The notes: generated by a model not told the origin, from the sequence alone. Positions 22,920-32,264 are shown, numbered from the stretch's first letter. The stretch is 64,000 nucleotides of DNA from CAWAHD01 sp963781785 (GCA_963781785.1 CAWAHD010000002.1:186001-250000); one strand, 5' to 3'. Program-made: numbers and translations.

Positions 22920-23102
22920 GGGTCGATTTACGAGTCGCTGGGATTGTCGGCCTTTGAGGAACTCCGACCCCGGCTCCAGGGCTACCTCGCCTCGATCACC
23001 AGTTATCGCAAAAACCGCCATGAGGAACTAGCCGAGCCGCCTCGCCGTCGCATCGCCCACGATTGGGGTCGGAGCTTCGACGAGTGGCGGTATGGGCGTT
23101 GA
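22920..23102 (+). pseudogene. sulfotransferase C-terminal remnant
   Basis: The frame GSIYESLGLSAFEELRPRL, followed by a YLASITSYRKNRHE-type segment and ending RIAHDWGRSFDEWRYGR, matches the pattern at the C-terminus of planctomycete sulfotransferase-like proteins. No PAPS-binding loop is found upstream, so only the tail survives. Confidence 0.45.
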
Positions 23103-23206
23103 CTGTCGCGTCAACGGTGGGCAGGACATCCCAGCCCCTCACGACGGCTGCCTTCAACGAAGACGCACGGATTTCCCTGCAGCGTCATGTCTTTGTGCGA
23201 GCCCTC

Positions 23207-25375
23207 CTACTTCGCAGCTCCAAGTAGTTCAAACGTCCCTTTCGGCAGATCCGGGTTCGCCTTCGCGTTCTCGTACTGCACGACTTGTTTTCCTGTAAAC
23301 GCGCTTTCGCTTATTATTCGGAACGGCAGCAGCACGCCTGCGACCGCTCGGTAGTCCTCATAGCGGACGTTGAGCTTCGTCATACCAACGCCTTTGGCCA
23401 CGACCCACGCTTCCTCCTTGATTAGAAGCCCGCTCTTGCAACTGACATAGCGCGTCAGGGGCGGAAGCAACTCGCCATAGAACCGCACGACCCAGACTTC
23501 CTCTTCCTTCGAAGTGTCCTTGCGCACGACCTCGACTGCTGTCGCGGTCTTGCGCCAATCCCCGAGTCGTACCAGCGGGTTGACGCGAGCGTATTGCTCG
23601 TGGAACATCCCGTTCAGGTTCTCCGCGGCCTTGCCCGGCAATTGCCGCCAGCCTCGGTCGCGCTTGACCACGAGCACTTGCTCACCGGTGCCGATCTTCA
23701 CGCGTTGCACGACCTGGTGATCGTCCGCGACAAAGGTCAACTCGAGTTTTGCCGTTCCCACACGGACCGTCCCAAAGAGCTGCGCCACCCGGAGCGCGTC
23801 GATTCTGTCGCCGCCCTGTTGCCGCCGGCAGTCCGCCATGAGCTGGGCGACCGTCGGCAGGTCCTTGGCCGGCCCGACTCGTTCCAGCACCGACTCCACC
23901 TTGCCTTCCTGGATCCTGAGTTTCACAACGACCCCGCCGGCTCCACGATCGAATCGGATCGCTACCTCCGGCGCCGCCGGTCCGAAACCCCAGCGACCAT
24001 CCTCGATCGGCCAGCGGGGGACGAGGACGCTTGCTCTTCCCGAAAGCTCGAGCGCGAGACGGCCGCCGTGCACATACACATAGCCGATTGCCCTCGACGC
24101 GGTGTCACGATACTGGCCGATGTAGGGCTTGAGCTTCTTGGCGGAAAGGCGCTGCGGAGCCGGCGCCGCGGGTAGGCCGACCAGGGGAGCGATCAACTCC
24201 TCGAACTGAAACACGCTGAGGCCGCCGCGGGCCTGGGTGAAATAGATGGCCATCAGCTTTTGCTCGGGGAATGCCAGCGCAAGCGTGCCGTCCGAGCCGC
24301 CGTGTCCGAAGACCGGCAGCGCAATAGGCCTGTCCGCCTTCTCGCCTTGGTAAACCATCCAGTGCTGGCCGTAAAAAAGACGGAAACCAGGAAGACCGGT
24401 CGGGTAAGGCTTGGAACTTGCGGGCGCCAGCATAGGAACGGCCGGCGTCAGCGCACGCGTCACCGCCGCTTCGGACAGCAACCGTTTCGACCCAACCCTA
24501 CCCCGGTCCATCCACAAGGCGAGAAAGCGAGCGTAGTCGCTCGGCGTCGAGTAGAGGGCGGCCGCACCGAGAAAAAAGGGAAAGAACGGCGGATCGTTTC
24601 GGTCCCAGTATTTGTGCCAGAATGCCGATGTACCGGCGTAGTTGGAGCTGACCTGAGAGCGAGGCGGCCCGTCCGTGCCCAGCACGCAATAGGTGTCCTT
24701 CATGCCGAGCGGTTCCAGGATGCGTTTGCGAATGAATTCCTCAGCCGGTTGTCCGGAGATCTGGGCGACAATCGCAGCGAGCGTTTCGCTGTCACAATCG
24801 CTGTAGGCAAACACGCCGGCTTTCCCCGAGGGACCCGCCTTGCCCGCCTGATCCGCGACGGACCTTTGGCTGCGATACGCGCTCAACTCCTTGTTGATGA
24901 GCGTGAGGGGGAAACCACCGGTGTGAGTCAGCAATTGTTCGACGGTGATTTCGCGCGACTTCGCGTTGTCGAACGAGGAAAGGTACTTGCTGGCCCGGTC
25001 GGTGAGCGCGAGCTTGCCTTCGTCGATGAGCATTTGAACCGCTGTGCCGACGACCGGCTTGGTCATGGAGCGCACACAACAAATGGTGTTCGGTTCCATC
25101 TTCAGGCGGCTTTCCCGATCCCTCCAGCCGACACCCTCGTCAAGGATGATTTTGCCGTCCTTGATGAGCAGCACCTGCGCCCCCACGGTCTCCTGGTCTG
25201 CGACCAACTCGTTCACGCCGTCGAGCACTGTTCGAACCTTGTCGGATGACAATCCCACGCTTTCGGGCGTGGCCCGCTGGAACGGAGCCGATCGCTCGTC
25301 GTTTTGCTCTCGCGCCGTCGCCAAGCCCGAAAGAAACAAGAGGAATGCAACGTGTGTCGACACAAGCCGATGCAT
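23207..25375 (-). CDS. exported serine hydrolase (beta-lactamase/class C-like) with C-terminal lipoprotein-sorting-like domain
   Basis: 722 residues with a signal peptide (1-20). Residues 35-400 form a beta-lactamase/D-aminopeptidase-like fold: the nucleophile motif SMTKP (SxxK), YSDCD in the YxN position, and HGGSDG as the third box. About residues 520-722 form a second beta-rich domain with a dimer of LolA/outer-membrane lipoprotein-sorting character (VRYEDYRAVAGVLLPFRI near the end). A periplasmic esterase or peptidase role is likely. ATG 25375 is chosen since the leader starts there; the open frame before it crosses repeat copy B. Confidence 0.8.
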   Translation of the reverse strand: MHRLVSTHVAFLLFLSGLATAREQNDERSAPFQRATPESVGLSSDKVRTVLDGVNELVADQETVGAQVLLIKDGKIILDEGVGWRDRESRLKMEPNTICCVRSMTKPVVGTAVQMLIDEGKLALTDRASKYLSSFDNAKSREITVEQLLTHTGGFPLTLINKELSAYRSQRSVADQAGKAGPSGKAGVFAYSDCDSETLAAIVAQISGQPAEEFIRKRILEPLGMKDTYCVLGTDGPPRSQVSSNYAGTSAFWHKYWDRNDPPFFPFFLGAAALYSTPSDYARFLALWMDRGRVGSKRLLSEAAVTRALTPAVPMLAPASSKPYPTGLPGFRLFYGQHWMVYQGEKADRPIALPVFGHGGSDGTLALAFPEQKLMAIYFTQARGGLSVFQFEELIAPLVGLPAAPAPQRLSAKKLKPYIGQYRDTASRAIGYVYVHGGRLALELSGRASVLVPRWPIEDGRWGFGPAAPEVAIRFDRGAGGVVVKLRIQEGKVESVLERVGPAKDLPTVAQLMADCRRQQGGDRIDALRVAQLFGTVRVGTAKLELTFVADDHQVVQRVKIGTGEQVLVVKRDRGWRQLPGKAAENLNGMFHEQYARVNPLVRLGDWRKTATAVEVVRKDTSKEEEVWVVRFYGELLPPLTRYVSCKSGLLIKEEAWVVAKGVGMTKLNVRYEDYRAVAGVLLPFRIISESAFTGKQVVQYENAKANPDLPKGTFELLGAAK

Positions 25376-25604
25376 GGCTGGACTCCGCGATTGTCGAGTA
25401 AAAAACCGTTGACTTTCGAAGGGCCGGTTTCGTCCATTGTAGAGCACCCACAACGGGACGGCGCCTCGTCGGGCCTTCGTCTTCGGCAGGCACGGCAAGA
25501 TCGCGTTCAAGAATTTGAAGGTCGTACCCCCTGTCGACGCCAAGGCAATGACGAAGCTGACGAATGGAGACGCGAAGGGGAGGTAGACATTCTCGTCGAA
25601 AGGC

Positions 25605-25686
25605 GGAAGGATGAAGGGGCAACACGGAGCGCGGAATGCGGACTCCATACAGGCTCGACGCGCCAGCGATTTGATTCATCCTTCAT
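25605..25686. repeat. MITE-like inverted-repeat element, copy B
   Basis: 82-bp relative of the 4956-5082 element: GGAAGGATGAAG at the left and TTCATCCTTCAT at the right are inverted repeats, and the sequence between 25629 and 25674 matches copy A with small gaps. It lies between two leftward genes. Confidence 0.55.
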
Positions 25687-25706
25687 CGAACTGTTCGATG
25701 CCGAAG

Positions 25707-27294
25707 CTAAGGGCTTGGGACGCCAGGGCCGTCATCGACCACCTGTCCGGGATCCTCGACCGAGGCGCGGACGATGTTTGACGCTGGAACGTCGGTTCGG
25801 CTGTTGGCGACTCCCGTATCGACGGGCGTGTGGGCGGGGTTGCCCACCGCCTCCCTCCAGAGTGCCTCGGCAGGCCGGCGCTGCGTCCGAGCGTGGTCCT
25901 CAAGATTGTCGCGCTCGTGCAAGATCAGTCGGACCAGCAGGTCTCGAGCGTCACTGGCATGGCGCAGGAACCCTGACATGATGTCCTCGCCCTCGAGTTC
26001 TCCGTCTGCGAACCGCTCGAGAGCTTCGCCCTTGATTTTGCTGAGGTCGTCCTGGAGTTGCAACAGCTCAGCGAGGTCGAGCGTCGGCGCACGCGCCAGC
26101 GCCAGCGCCACGGCGCTCAACGCCGGCGACCTGCAGGATATACGCCTCGAAGCTTCGTTCGCGTCGCCGGCGAAATCGCCGGCGCAGCCACTGGATCAAA
26201 CAGAAGATGCCACCAAGGACGACGCCAAGGATGCTCACCTCTTTCTCGAGCTGGTCGATCACGTCGGCGGCGATCAGAGGAGAGTTGCGGCGGATGTACT
26301 CGATGGTGCCAGGGTGCCAGGGCAGTTCCGGCGGCAACTCCAATAGCCTCGCATCGAGCGGTGGCTGGCGGACCTGCGAGAACGGGGAATTGAAGACCAC
26401 TTCAAGAAGGCGTCGGATCGTGGTCGCCTCGATATCGTTGCGCGCGACAAGCAACATCCGGGTGCCGAGCGTGTGGATCGGCTCTGGCGGGACGCCGGGC
26501 TCGAGTTCGTAAGCGAACGCCGGGATCGTCGCGTCGCAGACGCGCCGCCGATCGATCCGGGACGTCGTCTGACCTGGGAGCGAGTGCGCGGTATGGTCTT
26601 CGTCGAGAGCCCCGAGCGCGAACGCCTCGCAGAACGGCAGCGACACGAGCCGGTAACCGTACAGCCTCACCAGGTGGCGAGCGATTGGCGAGGGGAGCGT
26701 CGAGACGGTGAAGACCGCATCGGGCAACCGGGATGCGTCGCGCTCCCGCTCCAGGTCGGCATTGGTATGGGTGCTCTCGGTATAGTCGATGCCGGCCCGT
26801 AAACCAGAGAATGCCATGACCTCCGTGGCCAGCAAGTACGTTCCACTACCGTGGTCGCCGAGATCGACCACTTTGCCGCGCAGCGCCCCGAGGCTCGCGT
26901 TGACCGCTGGATGGATCTCCTGCCTGACCAGCAGATGAAGCGGTTCGACGTGCAGCACCGCCACTTGACAAAGGCCCGGATGGTCGATCATGTCGAGGCC
27001 ACCCTGCACGAAAGCCGCACCGACCTGCCCTGACTCCAAAGCCTGGAGGGCCTCCCCGGACCCAGCCGTTGCTCGCAACTCGATCGCGATCGCACGGTGT
27101 GCCGCCTCCCGCTGAAGCGCCTGGGCGATCCGATGCCGTGTTCCCGCCTCCTGACCGGCCGTCATTCGCAGTGGGACGGGCCGCTCCGGCGACTTGTGAA
27201 GGGCGAAGAAAGCCGCAAGGCTGAGAGCCCCCACTCCGAGGATGGCGAGCAGCCCATCGCGGACACGCTTGCCGAACCGCGCGTGCCCAATCAT
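25707..27294 (-). CDS. TAXI family TRAP-type solute-binding protein, membrane-anchored, frameshifted
   Basis: Periplasmic binding protein of the TAXI type. A membrane anchor lies at residues 13-33, then the two-lobe binding fold (MTAGQEAGTRHRIA, GAAFVQGG, GDHGSGTYLLA), a second hydrophobic helix (VSILGVVLGGIFCLI) and a basic stretch. The frame turns to nonsense after VAGVERR, but another frame continues ALALARAPTLDLAELLQLQDD into a helical tail, so there is one extra G near 26108. GGGAGG seven bases upstream supports ATG 27294. No TRAP permease gene is nearby; the ligand is unknown. Confidence 0.75.
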
Positions 27295-27789
27295 GGAACG
27301 GCCTCCCATTGTGTCGCTCGGCGTCTTTTGAATCCGTTTGGACCGTCTCCGCTAGTCTATTCGCCCGACCTGACGCGAAACACGACGATTGCCACCGCCT
27401 TCACGAATATTTCACTTGAGCGGAGTCGATGCACCGGTTCCCGGCGCGCGACGACCGCTGACGATCGGCGCCCGCGACGCGACGCCGAGTCCACGACGGG
27501 AAGGGATTCTGGATCACTTCGCTCGATCGCGCGGGGCATCCGCCCAGATTGGTCAGGTGGTGCACGCCAGTGCCCTTCGCTCCGCGCAGGCATGTCGCTC
27601 GCTCTCAAAAAGCGAGAAGGGGGGTCGGAGATTTTCAAGTCGGCCGCCGTATTTCTCGACAGAGCATCACTCGCTTCACATCCGCTGGTTGCTCGGCGGA
27701 GGAATGGTGAGGCGTGATAGGCCCTCGTGCGCCAGAGAACCGGCAGACTTGAGCGTGTCCTTCCCCATCCACAGAATAAGGAGTGAATC
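27295..27789. other. divergent intergenic region (TAXI protein / Hcp)
   Basis: About 495 bases between two divergent genes, with no conserved frame. It must hold both promoters. AAGGAG at about 27778-27783 belongs to hcp. No clear -35/-10 pair stands out. Confidence 0.35.
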
Positions 27790-28272
27790 ATGCCAATTTA
27801 CATGAACTACGGCGACCTCGCGATCACGGGCGATGTCACCGAAGCGGGTCACCCGAAATGGATCGAGCTGAACAGCCTTCAGTTCGGGGTCAGCCGCAGC
27901 ATCGCGAGCCCCGTCGGCGGCGTGAACGACCGCGAATCGACGGCGCCCTCGGTCAGCGAAGTCGTCGTGACCAAGGTGACCGACGAAGCCACGATCCAGC
28001 TCCTCAACGAGGCGCTGCAGGGTGAGGGCAAGAAGGTCGTCATCGACTTCTGCAAGACGGATGCCGGCAAGTTGGAGACCTACCTGACCTACACGTTGAC
28101 CAACTGCATGATCAGTGGCCACAGCTTGAGTAGCTCGGGCGACCGGCCTCACGAATCACTGTCGCTCAACTTCGCCAAGGTCGAGCTCAAGAACGTCGCC
28201 ATGGGAGCCGACGCCAAGGCCGGCAATCCTGAGTCGCTTATCTATGATCTCGGCCTGGCCGCAGTCTGTTGA
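27790..28272 (+). CDS. Hcp family type VI secretion tube protein, orphan
   Basis: 160 residues, the usual length for Hcp, which forms hexameric rings stacked into the T6SS inner tube and can itself carry effectors. The sequence starts MPIYMNYGDLAITGDVTE and shows the family pattern WIELNSLQFGVSRSI and TYTLTNCMISGHSLSS near residue 100, with NFAKVEL near 130. AAGGAG stands seven bases before the ATG. No sheath, VgrG, TssJKLM or ClpV gene is in the window. The second half ends in a Cys. Confidence 0.9.
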   Translation: MPIYMNYGDLAITGDVTEAGHPKWIELNSLQFGVSRSIASPVGGVNDRESTAPSVSEVVVTKVTDEATIQLLNEALQGEGKKVVIDFCKTDAGKLETYLTYTLTNCMISGHSLSSSGDRPHESLSLNFAKVELKNVAMGADAKAGNPESLIYDLGLAAVC

Positions 28273-28291
28273 CCAGGACTCTCGGCCACCT

Positions 28292-28320
28292 CGAGCCGGC
28301 GCGGGCGCCAGGCCGGCTCG
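28292..28320 (+). terminator. hairpin after hcp
   Basis: CGAGCCGGC at 28292-28300 pairs perfectly with GCCGGCTCG at 28312-28320 (9-bp stem, 11-base loop), 20 bases after the hcp stop. No T-run follows, so terminator function is likely but not certain. Confidence 0.45.
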
Positions 28321-28482
28321 TCGGGTGGTCGGCTGCGGGGACCATCCGCGGGCTCGTGGTGGTGCTTGCCATCATCAGCGGGGCCACCGGGCATCGGCCC
28401 AGATGCGGTTAACGGTTGACCGATCGCCCACTTCCAGCCTGACGAGAGCGGCGTGGCCGACCGAATGGTTAGATAAGAAACC

Positions 28483-28549
28483 CATCATCCGGCACAACCG
28501 GCAATCCCCACACACTGTCGCGCAGGCCAGCCCGATTTCACGCCGCTTT
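28483..28549. repeat. dispersed intergenic repeat, copy 1
   Basis: About 65 bp starting CATCATCCGGCACAACCGGC, continuing through a GTCGCGCAGGCCAGCCCGA block and ending CACGCCGCTTT. A close copy lies at 32192-32264 on the same strand. The two copies bracket the IS21 element. Confidence 0.6.
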
Positions 28550-28796
28550 TGGTCCGTGGCACGCATGGCACGCATGGCACGCATGGCATCTATGAGCGAG
28601 CACAGCGCCGACGTGGCATCTATGGCCGAGCGTCTCCTTGAGCCATTTTTCACGTTCGCCTCAACGACAACGACAGGCGTTGCGAGCCCTGAGCTGTGGA
28701 GCGGGAGAGGGTTGGGTTGGCGCGTCTTCCCGGTCTTGGCGATTTGACGGCATCCATGGGCTGCGCACGTTATTCCGGCGCTCGTCCGCCGTCGCG

Positions 28797-28930
28797 CCCA
28801 TAGATCTCATAGATCTCACTCGTCCGAGCCGTGAGATCTATGAGATCTATGGGGCCGATCTGAGATCTGTGGAGCCGATCTGAGATCTATGGAGCCGATC
28901 TGAGATCTATGGGGCCGATGTCGTATCTGT
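28797..28930. repeat. 23-bp perfect hairpin plus tandem GATCTGAGATCTATGG units
   Basis: Left arm 28797-28819 and right arm 28831-28853 are perfectly complementary over 23 bp with an 11-base loop; each arm contains two AGATCT words. The right arm is followed by three further units of about 20 bp of the form GCCGATCTGAGATCTATGGA. Such a structure would be very stable as RNA or as a DNA cruciform. Function unknown. Confidence 0.75.
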
Positions 28931-29099
28931 GGCTGAGCGTGTCCTTGAGTCACTTATCACACTCGCCCGCCTCGGGCTCGTGAGGCATCGCACGCAGGAA
29001 TGATCTTGGAACAGAAGCAAACGAAGGAAACGAAGTCGCGCCACGTAACCCAGGAAAGGAGGAAGAAGCTCATGCTCTGAAACCTTTCGTCGGAACTCT

Positions 29100-29124
29100 A
29101 CGGGTTCGAATCCCGTCCGGTAGA
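29100..29124 (+). other. tRNA 3'-end-like fragment, possible att site
   Basis: ACGGG-TTCGAAT-CCCGT forms a perfect T-arm, followed by CCGGTAG and A as an acceptor 3' strand with discriminator. No D-arm or anticodon arm can be folded upstream, so this is a fragment. Fragments of this kind mark the far end of elements integrated in tRNA genes; the sequence does not match the tRNA-Arg at 15391. Confidence 0.4.
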
Positions 29125-29403
29125 GCCTGGACCAGCGGCCGGAAGCGAGTCTTGCGCGGTGGCGGGTAACTTCCACTTCGAGGCGTAGACAGCTAGACCA
29201 AATGCTGTGTGATAGAGCCCCGAAATCCTATTGGTGGAGAGCCTCCTTTGTCTTCGTGAGTGGGGGCCGCGTCGAATCCGTTGACAATTGGTCCGATCCC
29301 GCGGATTCGGTCTCACCGGGGTCTAAGAGCAGGGCTGTCAGGCGACACTAAAAGGATCCCCCTTCAGAGCTGTACCGATCCCCACTCCATGCATGCCTTC
29401 GTA

Positions 29404-30270
29404 TTATCGGTTCTCTCCGCCTCTTTCCGTCTTTCGTCGACTCTCGGGTCCGGCCTCTCGTTCCGGTCGCTCCAGGTCGGTATTCGGCAACCTCGAGCGA
29501 ATCAATCCACTCTTGCGTTTCTCGCGTAGCCGAAAACTCTCTCCCGTGATCAAGAGGGTGTGGCTGTGATGCAGTAAGCGGTCCAAGATCGCAGTGGCCA
29601 ACACCTCGTCCCCGAAGACCGTTCCCCACTCGGAGACCCGCTGGTTCGTCGTCACCAGCAGACTTCCCTTCTCGTAGCGGCGATTCACCAACTGGAAGAA
29701 CAGGTGTGCCGCCCGTCGCTCGAAGGGTAGATATCCCAGTTCATCGATGATCAACAAGCGAGGCTTGGCGTACTCGGTCAACTTGTCCGAGAGAACCCCT
29801 TCCGATTCGGCTTTCCCCAGAACTGCCAACAGAGCCGTGGCCGTTGTGAACCGGGCCGTGTGACCCTGCTCTACGATCTTTCGACCAAGCCCGATTGCAA
29901 GATGAGTTTTTCCTACACCGGGAGGTCCGAATATCAACACGTTTTCACCATGAGCGATAAAGTTTCCTGTCGACAACTCTCGAATTAATCGCTCGTCCAC
30001 CGAAGGTTGGAACGAGAAATCAAAAGTCTCGATCGTCCGAACGCAAGGGAAGTGGGCGATCTGCATTCCCATTTGAATCCGCTTACCTTGCTTGGAGTCC
30101 ACTTCACGCCCCAAGATCCGATCAAGGAACTCGAGATAGGTCCATTTCTCCTTCGCAGCCTCGGACAACACTGCAGCGAGTGTGTCACGTAGGTGAGTTA
30201 ACTGAAGCCGCTTCAGCGCCGCGGCTACTCGCTCCTCCGACGGATCAGGGAGATCAACGAGCATGTTCAT
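29404..30270 (-). CDS. istB: IS21 family helper ATPase IstB
   Basis: 288 residues; AAA+ ATPase that forms the target complex and activates IstA. Walker A is GPPGVGKTHLA near residue 107, Walker B is LLIIDELGYLPF near residue 168, and the TTNQ sensor region follows. It begins MNMLVDLPDPSEERVAAALK. AGGGGG six bases upstream of ATG 30270, which overlaps the end of istA by four bases, supports this start. Confidence 0.93.
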   Translation of the reverse strand: MNMLVDLPDPSEERVAAALKRLQLTHLRDTLAAVLSEAAKEKWTYLEFLDRILGREVDSKQGKRIQMGMQIAHFPCVRTIETFDFSFQPSVDERLIRELSTGNFIAHGENVLIFGPPGVGKTHLAIGLGRKIVEQGHTARFTTATALLAVLGKAESEGVLSDKLTEYAKPRLLIIDELGYLPFERRAAHLFFQLVNRRYEKGSLLVTTNQRVSEWGTVFGDEVLATAILDRLLHHSHTLLITGESFRLREKRKSGLIRSRLPNTDLERPEREAGPESRRKTERGGENR

Positions 30271-31505
30271 TGTCGGCCCCCTTCCACCAGCTCGGTGTAC
30301 ACCGAGAGCGGCCGGCACATCGGATCAACTGCCGGATTGGATGGAATCGGGGTCGACGCATTGGCCTTGGGCCGGAATAGCCCATCGAAGTGGGCCGGGT
30401 TACGGATCAGCGCGTGGGGTTCGTGGCCTCGCGGATGCCGCGCAATGCAGGTGCCGCGCAGCCAGATTTCGACCTCCTGCTCCTTGACCACAACTTCGAC
30501 GATCTTTCGAACATGCCGATACGGCACGCTATATCGGATGGTGTCGATATCCACAAAACAATCAGCGTTGACCCGGCGTTTCAGACGGCGGGTGCGGACC
30601 GCCAGCAAGCGCGGCGGCAGGGATCGCAGAGCCTCTCGCTCATCGCGATCGAACCGCACAGCGGGCTGCTCCTTGGTCGTGCCGTGAATCCGGCGATCAG
30701 CGACCTCGACCATCCAACGCGACAGATGGCGCTGCAATTCCTCAAAGGAGGCGAACGATCGCCCGGCGAGGGCATTGTGCTTGACATAGCCTACGCCCCG
30801 CTCGATCTTCCCTTTGGTTCGAGCGCAACGCGGACGACACGCTCTGGCTGTCAAGTCCCGGTCGCGGCAGAAGATCTCAAAGCCCGGATTCCACACTACC
30901 CGGCCGGACTGGCGGTCGTGGGAGGTGACAAGGGGCGAAGCGTTGTCGCAGAGAACTTGCTCGGTAACGCCACCGAAATGCCGGAATGCTCCGTCGAGGC
31001 CTTCGAGCCAATCATCTTGCCGTTGCGCGAGGAAGGCTCGGCAATAGAGCCGACGTGAGTATCCCAGGACCACGGTCATCAAATAGACCTTCACGGGTTC
31101 GCCGGCGATTCGCACGACCCTCTCGCCGAAGTCAATTTGGGTCTGTTGGCCAGGTGAGGTCTCGAATCGGACTGTGGCCAAGGTCTTGGCTCGTTCTTCC
31201 TGGCGAAGGGTTGCGACTGCTCGTTGCAGGGTTCGCAGCTCGAGGTGGATTCCTCGACTGGCGAGTTCCTGTTGGATAACGACGGCGTTGCTCTCCGCAA
31301 CGGTACCGAAGAGACGTTGGACTTCAATCAACGTCTTGGCGTCGAGGCGACGTGCAGCGGGGCGTTCTTGAAAACCGACTGTGGCTCCAGCGAGATAACG
31401 GCGGACAGCCTTGCGCGAGACTTTCAACTGTCGAGCAATCCGTTTACTGCCGAGGCCTTCGTCGGAGAGCTCGTGGATCCGATCCACGACTTCCGGCTTC
31501 AGCAT
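30267..31505 (-). CDS. istA: IS21 family transposase IstA
   Basis: 412 residues. N-terminal helix-turn-helix (LGSKRIARQLKVSRKAVRRY), then an integrase-type core with Asp in QIDFGERV, Asp in VLCDNASPLV and Glu in KGKIERGVGYV, then a beta-rich C-terminal domain. All three catalytic acids are present and the frame is intact. AGGAGG eight bases before ATG 31505 fixes the start; the open frame extends further but without support. Confidence 0.93.
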   Translation of the reverse strand: MLKPEVVDRIHELSDEGLGSKRIARQLKVSRKAVRRYLAGATVGFQERPAARRLDAKTLIEVQRLFGTVAESNAVVIQQELASRGIHLELRTLQRAVATLRQEERAKTLATVRFETSPGQQTQIDFGERVVRIAGEPVKVYLMTVVLGYSRRLYCRAFLAQRQDDWLEGLDGAFRHFGGVTEQVLCDNASPLVTSHDRQSGRVVWNPGFEIFCRDRDLTARACRPRCARTKGKIERGVGYVKHNALAGRSFASFEELQRHLSRWMVEVADRRIHGTTKEQPAVRFDRDEREALRSLPPRLLAVRTRRLKRRVNADCFVDIDTIRYSVPYRHVRKIVEVVVKEQEVEIWLRGTCIARHPRGHEPHALIRNPAHFDGLFRPKANASTPIPSNPAVDPMCRPLSVYTELVEGGRQ

Positions 31506-31931
31506 CCCGGTGTCCTCCTGCGTAGATCGCAGGCGGACATTCGTTACATCCATTTGGCCCACCTGCGTGTCATGCAGATTGACCACATCGGACCCGAACT
31601 CGTCCATAGCCCCTCCAATCAAATGTACAGGGAGAGGGGGGTACTTTTAGTGTCGTCCGGGGGGTTCCTTTTAGTGTCGCCTGACACCGTGGCAGAGGGG
31701 CGGGAGGAAAAGGATGAAAGATGAACTGATACGGGGAAGCGGTTCGGGCGGCGGGCTTCGGGGCAGGGGCGGAAGGCCGAGGAATCAACAAGAACGGCGA
31801 GAGGGAGGAGCTCCAGGATCAAACCACGCAGTTCGCACGGCCTCGGGGGATTGTCGCGCTGAAGCGAATTATCAGGTGCAAGAAGTCTGAATCATCCTTC
31901 GATGCGGAGCCTTCCGCCCGCAATCAATACG

Positions 31932-31970
31932 CCCCCCAACCCCCCTGAGCATGTGTCAGGGTTTGGGGGG
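31932..31970. terminator. long C-run/G-run hairpin
   Basis: CCCCCCAACCCCCCTGA at 31932-31948 can pair with TCAGGGTTTGGGGGG at 31956-31970 around a 7-base loop, with small bulges. It is isolated from any gene, so its role as a terminator is uncertain. Confidence 0.4.
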
Positions 31971-32191
31971 CAATGTTCACTTCAGCACTCTCCGACCGCG
32001 TACGCTGTTAATCGTCCTGGCAATGTGCGAGTTTCTCGCAGTCCATGATCGCAGCTCAGCTCATGTGCGAAGTCGGAGATATGTCGCGATGCAGAGAGCC
32101 GTCGCCAAGGCGCGGACTCTCTCAATTCTACCACATTTTTGGTCTGGCGCGTGGCATCGGTGTCATGGAACAGGAAGACTGACCCCCTGAC

Positions 32192-32264
32192 GGCATCTCA
32201 TCCGGCACAACCGGCAAATTCCCCGCGGTGTCGCGCAGGCCAGCCCGAATTCACGCGGCTTTCG
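32192..32264. repeat. dispersed intergenic repeat, copy 2
   Basis: Begins CATCTCATCCGGCACAACCG and matches 28483-28549 over about 65 bp with small indels. Like copy 1 it is followed within 30-50 bases by short tandem words, suggesting the two loci descend from one larger sequence. Confidence 0.6.

Larger units (their letters stand above)
28321..29335. other. gene-free repeat-rich stretch
   Basis: About 1 kb without a credible gene. It contains a 65-bp dispersed repeat (28483-28549), three copies of a 9-bp GGCACGCAT word (about 28557-28587), a diverged 51-bp direct repeat (28610-28660 and 28917-28967), a perfect 23-bp hairpin with following tandem units (28797-28930), and a tRNA-3'-end-like fragment (29100-29124). 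Confidence 0.6.
29336..31686 (-). mobile_element. IS21-family insertion sequence
   Basis: 2351-bp element with istA and istB on the minus strand. Terminal inverted repeats start TGTCAGGCGACACTAAAAGG on both ends (29336 inward and 31686 inward) and stay matched for about 26 bases with one mismatch. A second inner copy of the CGACACTAAAAG word sits at the right end (about 31643-31655), the multiple-repeat end typical of IS21. No target duplication is apparent. Confidence 0.9.

Noticed and set aside
24260..25249. 329-codon plus-strand open frame opposite the serine hydrolase
   Set aside because: Antisense with no recognisable domain, while the sense gene has all catalytic boxes.
29040..29124. 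Complete tRNA gene
   Set aside because: Only T-arm and acceptor 3' strand are present; D-arm and anticodon arm cannot be folded.
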